This document shows, in pieces, positions 60,348-64,000 of a stretch of DNA of 64,000 bases. Made by a program: the position numbers and the translations under genes. The stretch is from the NCBI RefSeq assembly GCF_002078235.1, contig NZ_MSGP01000004.1:1-64000 (forward strand), in the 5' to 3' direction. Under the pieces are notes generated by a model that worked only from the letters and a program-made list of their open reading frames with translations, searched no databases and was not told where the DNA came from. Each line of letters starts with the position of its first letter. The first letter of the stretch is position 1. The stretch comes from Streptomyces viridosporus (GTDB taxonomy: Bacteria > Actinomycetota > Actinomycetes > Streptomycetales > Streptomycetaceae).

Positions 60348-61484
60348 GTGTCCTCTCCCGTCTCCCCTTCGGATCACGTCTCACCGCGTGCCGCTCTGCC
60401 GACAGCGCAGTACGCCGCATCCCGGCATGCGGTGTGGCTCGGCGCCGCCGCGATCATCACCGACGAGGTCGGCCGTGTCCTGCTGGTGCACCCCACCTAC
60501 CACAAGGACGGCTCGTGGCTGCTGCCCGGAGGCGTCGTCGAACCCGGCGAGCACCCGCACGTCGCCTGTCGACGCGAGATCACCGAAGAACTGGGCCTGG
60601 ATCTGCCCCTGTCGGCCGTGCTCGCCGTCCACTCCTTCTCCCCGCACCACCCCGACCTTCAGCCCGGTACGCCCTGCCCCGGCGAGGTCCGGTTCGTCTT
60701 CGACGGGGGAACCCTCAACCCCGACCAGGTGGAGGCGATCCGCCTGCCGCGCCGGGAGTTGTCCGAGTACGCCTTCCTGGAGACCCGGGACGCGGTGCAG
60801 CGGCTGCGGCCCGTGGACGGGCAGATCATGCTCGCCGCCTACCGTGCCCGGCTCGGGAACACCGCCACCGCTCACCTCGCCGACGGCCGGCACATTCTCG
60901 ACGTCCCGGCGTTGGACCGCCATGACGTCCACGTCCGCTACCGGCCCCTGTGGGACAGCCCTCTCAACCGCGGCCTCATCCCCGGGCAGATGCCTGTGCA
61001 GCAAGTCTGGGCGTGGTGCTTCGTCCCCGACGGCCGGGTCGTCCTCGTGGCCGACCTCGGCCCGCGGGGTGCGCTGCCGATGCTGCCCGGCGGCACCGTG
61101 GAGAAGACCGACGCGACGCCCGAGGACACCCTGCACCGCGAAGCCGCCGAGGAAGCCCAGCTCAGTCTGGCCGATCCGGTACGACTGGGCTGGGTGCTGG
61201 ACGAGACCGGCGAGGTCTACGGCGGCGTGGGGCCCAACGCCCGGCTCCGCCTGGCAGCCCGGGTCACCGCCATCGGCCCGGCGGCCGTCGACCCCGCCAC
61301 CGGCCACTCCTTCGCCCGCCTGCTCGCCACCCCCGCCCAGACGGCCGCCCTGCTGGGCTGGGGCCCGCCCGGCGCGCGGCAAGCCCAGCTCGCGGTGGAG
61401 ACGGCACGGGAGAGGTGGGGTCTGCCCGCCGCTCGCTCCGCCGCCATCGAGGAGATCCCTGCGGAGGGGATGCGGCTGAGCTGA
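60348..61484 (+). CDS. Double-Nudix hydrolase
   Basis: GTG at 60348 after GGAAGGCAGAG. 378 residues with two Nudix domains. The first is complete (VWLGAAAIITDEVGRVLLVH; box GGVVEPGEHPHVACRR and EITEELGL, about 61-84). The second is at about 225-360 (VQQVWAWCFVPDGRVVLVAD; box GGTVEKTDATPEDTLHR and EAAEEAQL), in which the box Glu is Asp and the final Gly is Gln, so catalysis may be lost. Tandem Nudix proteins clean up or modify nucleotide-sugar-like compounds. It is followed 56 bases later by a triple-Nudix gene. Confidence 0.88.
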   Translation: MSSPVSPSDHVSPRAALPTAQYAASRHAVWLGAAAIITDEVGRVLLVHPTYHKDGSWLLPGGVVEPGEHPHVACRREITEELGLDLPLSAVLAVHSFSPHHPDLQPGTPCPGEVRFVFDGGTLNPDQVEAIRLPRRELSEYAFLETRDAVQRLRPVDGQIMLAAYRARLGNTATAHLADGRHILDVPALDRHDVHVRYRPLWDSPLNRGLIPGQMPVQQVWAWCFVPDGRVVLVADLGPRGALPMLPGGTVEKTDATPEDTLHREAAEEAQLSLADPVRLGWVLDETGEVYGGVGPNARLRLAARVTAIGPAAVDPATGHSFARLLATPAQTAALLGWGPPGARQAQLAVETARERWGLPAARSAAIEEIPAEGMRLS

Positions 61485-61540
61485 CACGAACGACCGCCAG
61501 CCTCGACTCGTCCCGCTCCACGTCCCTCTGAGGTAGCCCC

Positions 61541-63025
61541 ATGCCGTTGTCGCACGACCACATCCGCACCACCGTCGCCACCTACCTCGCGCGCCACCCT
61601 CACGAGCGCGAGCAGCTCGGCGGCCTCCTGGACGCCCTCGACCGTCCCACCGACATCGCCAGCCGCTCCACCTTCACCGGACACGTCACTTGCGGCGCGA
61701 TCGTCGTCGACGACGTCGGCCGCGTCCTGCACGTGCTGCACCTGGCGAGCGGGAAGGTCCTCGCTCCCGGCGGACACACCGAGCCCGCCGACGAGTCCCT
61801 GGCAGCAGCAGCGCTACGGGAGTTGCACGAGGAGACCGGGATCCCGCCCCGGGCCGTCACGCCGTGGCCCGGTTACGAGACCGTGCCGTTCGACATCGAC
61901 ATCCACGACATCGACGCCCGCCCGGGCAAAGGCGAACCCGGCCACCAGCACTTCGACCTCCGGTTCCTCTTCCGCCTGCACACCGCGACCGAGGCGCCGG
62001 TGGTGCTGCAGGAAGAGGAGGTCGCCGGCATCGAGTGGCGTCCCGTGGGCCGGGTGGCCTCCTCCTCCCTGCGCGAGAAACTGCTCAAGCTAACCTCGGA
62101 GACTGAACCGGAGACGGCCAACGCCTCCGCCCTGATCTACAACGACCGCGGCGAGTACCTGCTCCACCTGCGCGACTACTTCCCCGGCCAGATCTGGGAG
62201 CCGGGCATGTGGTCCCTGCTGGGCGGCGGCCGAGAGCCCCAGGACGCCACCCTGGAGCACACCGTGCGGCGCGAACTGGCCGAGGAAGCCGGCCTCGACC
62301 TCGCCGACCTGACCCCGTTCGGCACCGAGTACGCCTCCGACGACGCCGTCGCGAGCGTGCCCATCGCCATCTACGCCGGCCGCTGGAACGGCGATCCCCG
62401 CGACCTCCGGCTGACGGAAGGGGTGATGCTGGCCTGGTTCGCCCCGGACGACCTCCACCGCCTGCGCATCGCGGACACCACCAGCGACCTCGTACGGCGC
62501 CACGCCGTCAGCCGCCCGGCCAGCACCACGCGGCAGAGCGGGCTCGCACCGCAGGAGGAGCGCCGTCCAGCTTCGCCGCACGGCACGGTCCTCAACGTCA
62601 TCGGCGTCCACCTCTACCTGGAGCGGCCCGACGGGACGGTGCTGCTCGGGCTGCGCCACCCCGACTCCGCATTCGCGCCGTCCACCTGGCACGTCCTGGC
62701 CGGCCACTGCGAGCAGGAGAGCGCCATCACCTGCCTGATCAGGGAGGCACGGGAGGAAGCCGGCCTGTACATCGAGCGCCAGGACGTCGAACTCGTCCAC
62801 ATCGTCCACCACATCGACCGTGCCGGGGACCGGCCCCGCATGGGCCTGTTTTTCCGCGCTCGTACCTGGAGCGGTGAGCCGGAGCTGCGTGAGCCGGACA
62901 AGTGCACCCAGTGGAAGTTCTGGGACCCCGCCACGCTGCCCGACAATCTCGTTTCCTACACCCGCCAAGCCATCGCGAAGATCCAGAACGGGAAGCTGTA
63001 CAGCGAGACGGGCTGGCCTGCATGA
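61541..63025 (+). CDS. Triple-Nudix fusion protein
   Basis: 494 residues with three Nudix domains. Box 1 is at about 77-101 (GGHTEPADESLAAAALR, ELHEETGI), in the NUDIX/GNAT-linked subclass. Box 2 is at about 228-252 (GGGREPQDATLEHTVRR, ELAEEAGL). Box 3 is at about 388-409 (GHCEQESAITCLIR, EAREEAGL), one residue shorter than canonical between Gly and Glu. Each is preceded by a typical strand (GAIVVDDVGRVLHVLHL; ANASALIYNDRGEYLLHLRD; NVIGVHLYLERPDGTVLLGL). It overlaps the kinase-dipeptidase gene by ATGA, so all five Nudix domains and the kinase appear to act in one process. Confidence 0.88.
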   Translation: MPLSHDHIRTTVATYLARHPHEREQLGGLLDALDRPTDIASRSTFTGHVTCGAIVVDDVGRVLHVLHLASGKVLAPGGHTEPADESLAAAALRELHEETGIPPRAVTPWPGYETVPFDIDIHDIDARPGKGEPGHQHFDLRFLFRLHTATEAPVVLQEEEVAGIEWRPVGRVASSSLREKLLKLTSETEPETANASALIYNDRGEYLLHLRDYFPGQIWEPGMWSLLGGGREPQDATLEHTVRRELAEEAGLDLADLTPFGTEYASDDAVASVPIAIYAGRWNGDPRDLRLTEGVMLAWFAPDDLHRLRIADTTSDLVRRHAVSRPASTTRQSGLAPQEERRPASPHGTVLNVIGVHLYLERPDGTVLLGLRHPDSAFAPSTWHVLAGHCEQESAITCLIREAREEAGLYIERQDVELVHIVHHIDRAGDRPRMGLFFRARTWSGEPELREPDKCTQWKFWDPATLPDNLVSYTRQAIAKIQNGKLYSETGWPA

Positions 63026-64000
63026 CCGGCACGCCGAGCGGCGCACACCGTCGTGTGTCCACTGTGACTGCGGCCGGCCGTGAGGACACCCGCCTGGTGG
63101 TGATCCGCGGCAACTCGGCGTCAGGCAAGTCAAGCGTGGCCCAGGGCCTGCGAGATCGCTACGGCCGCGGGATCGCGATCGTGGGCCAGGACGTGATCCG
63201 CCGGAACGTGCTCAGGGAACACGACACCGCGCGCGGCGCCAACGTCGCCCTGCTGGGCAGGATCGCACGCGAAGCACTGAACGCCGGCTTTCATGTGGTG
63301 CTTGAGGGGATCCTGTACGCCGATCGCTACAGCCACATGATCACGTCTCTGGTACGGGACCACCGTGGCGTCTCCTGCTGCTACTACCTGGACGTGCCGC
63401 TGGAAACGACGTTTGTCCGACACGCGTCGAAGGCGGATGCCGCGTACCTGGCGCAAGTCACCGACAGCCACCTCGCCTCCTGGTACCGCGAGCTGGATCT
63501 GCTGCCCGGCAGTCTGGAGACCGTGATCCCGGCCGACAGCACGCTGCAGGACACTATCGCGCGAATCCTGCGCGAAACCGACCTGGCCTCTGCCTTCCCC
63601 ATCCCACCGCCGCAGTGCAAGCCGTCACAGGGAGATTCGATGAACAGTCCGGTGTTGATGTCCGACCCGCGGGTCGCCGCGATCCCGGTGCGCGAGTGCG
63701 GGGAGCCGCTCGTCGACGTGCGTGACCACAGCTTCCGCGTCGATCCCCGCAAGCAAGATCCGCTGGGCGCATTCGCCCACGTCCGCGAGGGCGTCCTGGC
63801 CCGGCTGGAGCACGCCCGCTCGCTCCTGCCCGCCGGCACCGACCTGCTGTTCATCGAGGGCTACCGGCCGCTGGCCCTACAGCAGCACTACTTCACCGAG
63901 TACCGGGACGAGCTCGCCGCCGCTCACCCCGGCTGGACCGCTGAGCAGCTGCACCAGGCGGCCAGCCGGTACGTGTCGCCGCCGGAGATCGCGCCCCACT
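63022..64000 (+). CDS. P-loop kinase in frame with VanX-type D-Ala-D-Ala dipeptidase, runs off the window
   Basis: ATG overlaps the triple-Nudix stop. The frame is open to the window end (326 codons). Residues 1-200 form a small-molecule-kinase-like domain: LVVIRGNSASGKSSVAQGLR (Walker A), AIVGQDVIRRNVLREHDTAR, NAGFHVVLEGILYADRYSHM and YYLDVPLETTFVRHASK. From Met207 the sequence becomes a peptidase M15D domain: MNSPVLMSDPRVAAIPVREC, DLLFIEGYRPLALQQHYFTE and ASRYVSPPEIAPH. A GGGAG ribosome-binding site precedes Met207 (63640), so the dipeptidase may also be made separately. No stop separates the two parts. Confidence 0.82.
   Translation, partial: MTGTPSGAHRRVSTVTAAGREDTRLVVIRGNSASGKSSVAQGLRDRYGRGIAIVGQDVIRRNVLREHDTARGANVALLGRIAREALNAGFHVVLEGILYADRYSHMITSLVRDHRGVSCCYYLDVPLETTFVRHASKADAAYLAQVTDSHLASWYRELDLLPGSLETVIPADSTLQDTIARILRETDLASAFPIPPPQCKPSQGDSMNSPVLMSDPRVAAIPVRECGEPLVDVRDHSFRVDPRKQDPLGAFAHVREGVLARLEHARSLLPAGTDLLFIEGYRPLALQQHYFTEYRDELAAAHPGWTAEQLHQAASRYVSPPEIAPH
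63630..63642 (+). promoter_or_regulatory. Internal ribosome-binding site and in-frame start of the dipeptidase part
   Basis: GGGAG lies five to six bases before an ATG at 63640 that is in frame with the kinase. It allows either a fused product or separate translation of the VanX-type part. Such an internal start within an open frame is unusual and decides how the gene should be modelled. Confidence 0.5.

Noticed and set aside
1-64000. tRNA, rRNA or attachment-site tRNA ends
   Set aside because: No cloverleaf or conserved tRNA 3' end was recognised near either recombinase gene or elsewhere. A dedicated scan could still find a degenerate one.

Overview
The window is high-GC actinobacterial DNA, almost certainly from a Streptomyces. 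The evidence is GC-rich third codon positions, many GTG/TTG starts, four-base ATGA/GTGA gene overlaps, remnants of the tap/tpg telomere-maintenance genes, DUF1963, DUF418 and WYL-regulator genes, and a dense load of actinobacterial insertion sequences. The first bases match the Nextera mosaic end, so the left edge is a real contig end. No tRNA, rRNA or CRISPR array was seen.

Layout. (1) 1-3.4 kb: an edge-truncated membrane-anchored protein, divergent from an AfsQ1-like response regulator, a histidine kinase and a GerMN-type lipoprotein. (2) 3.5-5.4 kb: a scrap yard of a PucR-type regulator fragment joined to inverted tpg and tap fragments. (3) 5.4-9.8 kb: an ECF sigma/anti-sigma pair heading an ABC-exporter operon with a candidate self-recognised promoter, closed by two hairpins. 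(4) 10.3-13.3 kb: a coupled trio of tyrosine recombinase, HTH protein and zinc-ribbon degenerate recombinase, overlapping the end of a small membrane-protein gene. (5) 13.8-17.1 kb: a PPOX flavoprotein, then nested transposase remnants. (6) 17.1-29.5 kb: a catabolic island. An IclR regulator leads hyuA-hyuB, a LigB/LigA extradiol dioxygenase, an acetamidase/formamidase and a meta-cleavage-product hydrolase. After a short stretch of broken host genes (DUF59, SMR, TetR), a second IclR gene diverges from mhpD-mhpF-mhpE, which complete conversion to pyruvate and acetyl-CoA. (7) 29.5-37.6 kb: insertion sequences (an IS5-family element in the mhpE stop codon, IS30 nested in an IS5-type remnant, an IS5-family element with a passenger gene) around an AraC regulator and a divergent metallo-beta-lactamase-fold hydrolase. 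(8) 37.6-42.4 kb: a SUKH-like gene and the most unusual locus. An NrtR-type Nudix regulator diverges from a three-gene overlapping operon: a 4-TM protein, a nucleoside-phosphorylase-fold protein and a membrane protein. The first two share a Gly/Asn-rich motif resembling amyloid-signalling motifs. (9) 42.4-49.4 kb: more transposases, a DUF418 membrane protein, a DUF1963 protein and a leucine-rich-repeat protein. (10) 49.5-59.1 kb: mostly decayed genes (plasmid replication-relaxation protein, two-component system, IS256, GNAT, LysR, winged-helix, DUF3800, IS701) around an intact secreted peptidase-like lipoprotein and an intact hydrolase/WYL-regulator pair. (11) 59.1-64 kb: small coupled ORFs, then a double-Nudix protein, a triple-Nudix protein and an open P-loop kinase/VanX-type dipeptidase reading frame leaving the right edge.

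Telomere-gene remnants, a plasmid replication remnant, stacked insertion sequences and many pseudogenes fit a chromosome arm or an integrated linear plasmid. The two parts most likely to hold undescribed biology are the Nudix-regulated operon at 38.2-42.4 kb and the HyuAB/LigAB/amidase meta-cleavage island at 17.1-29.5 kb.
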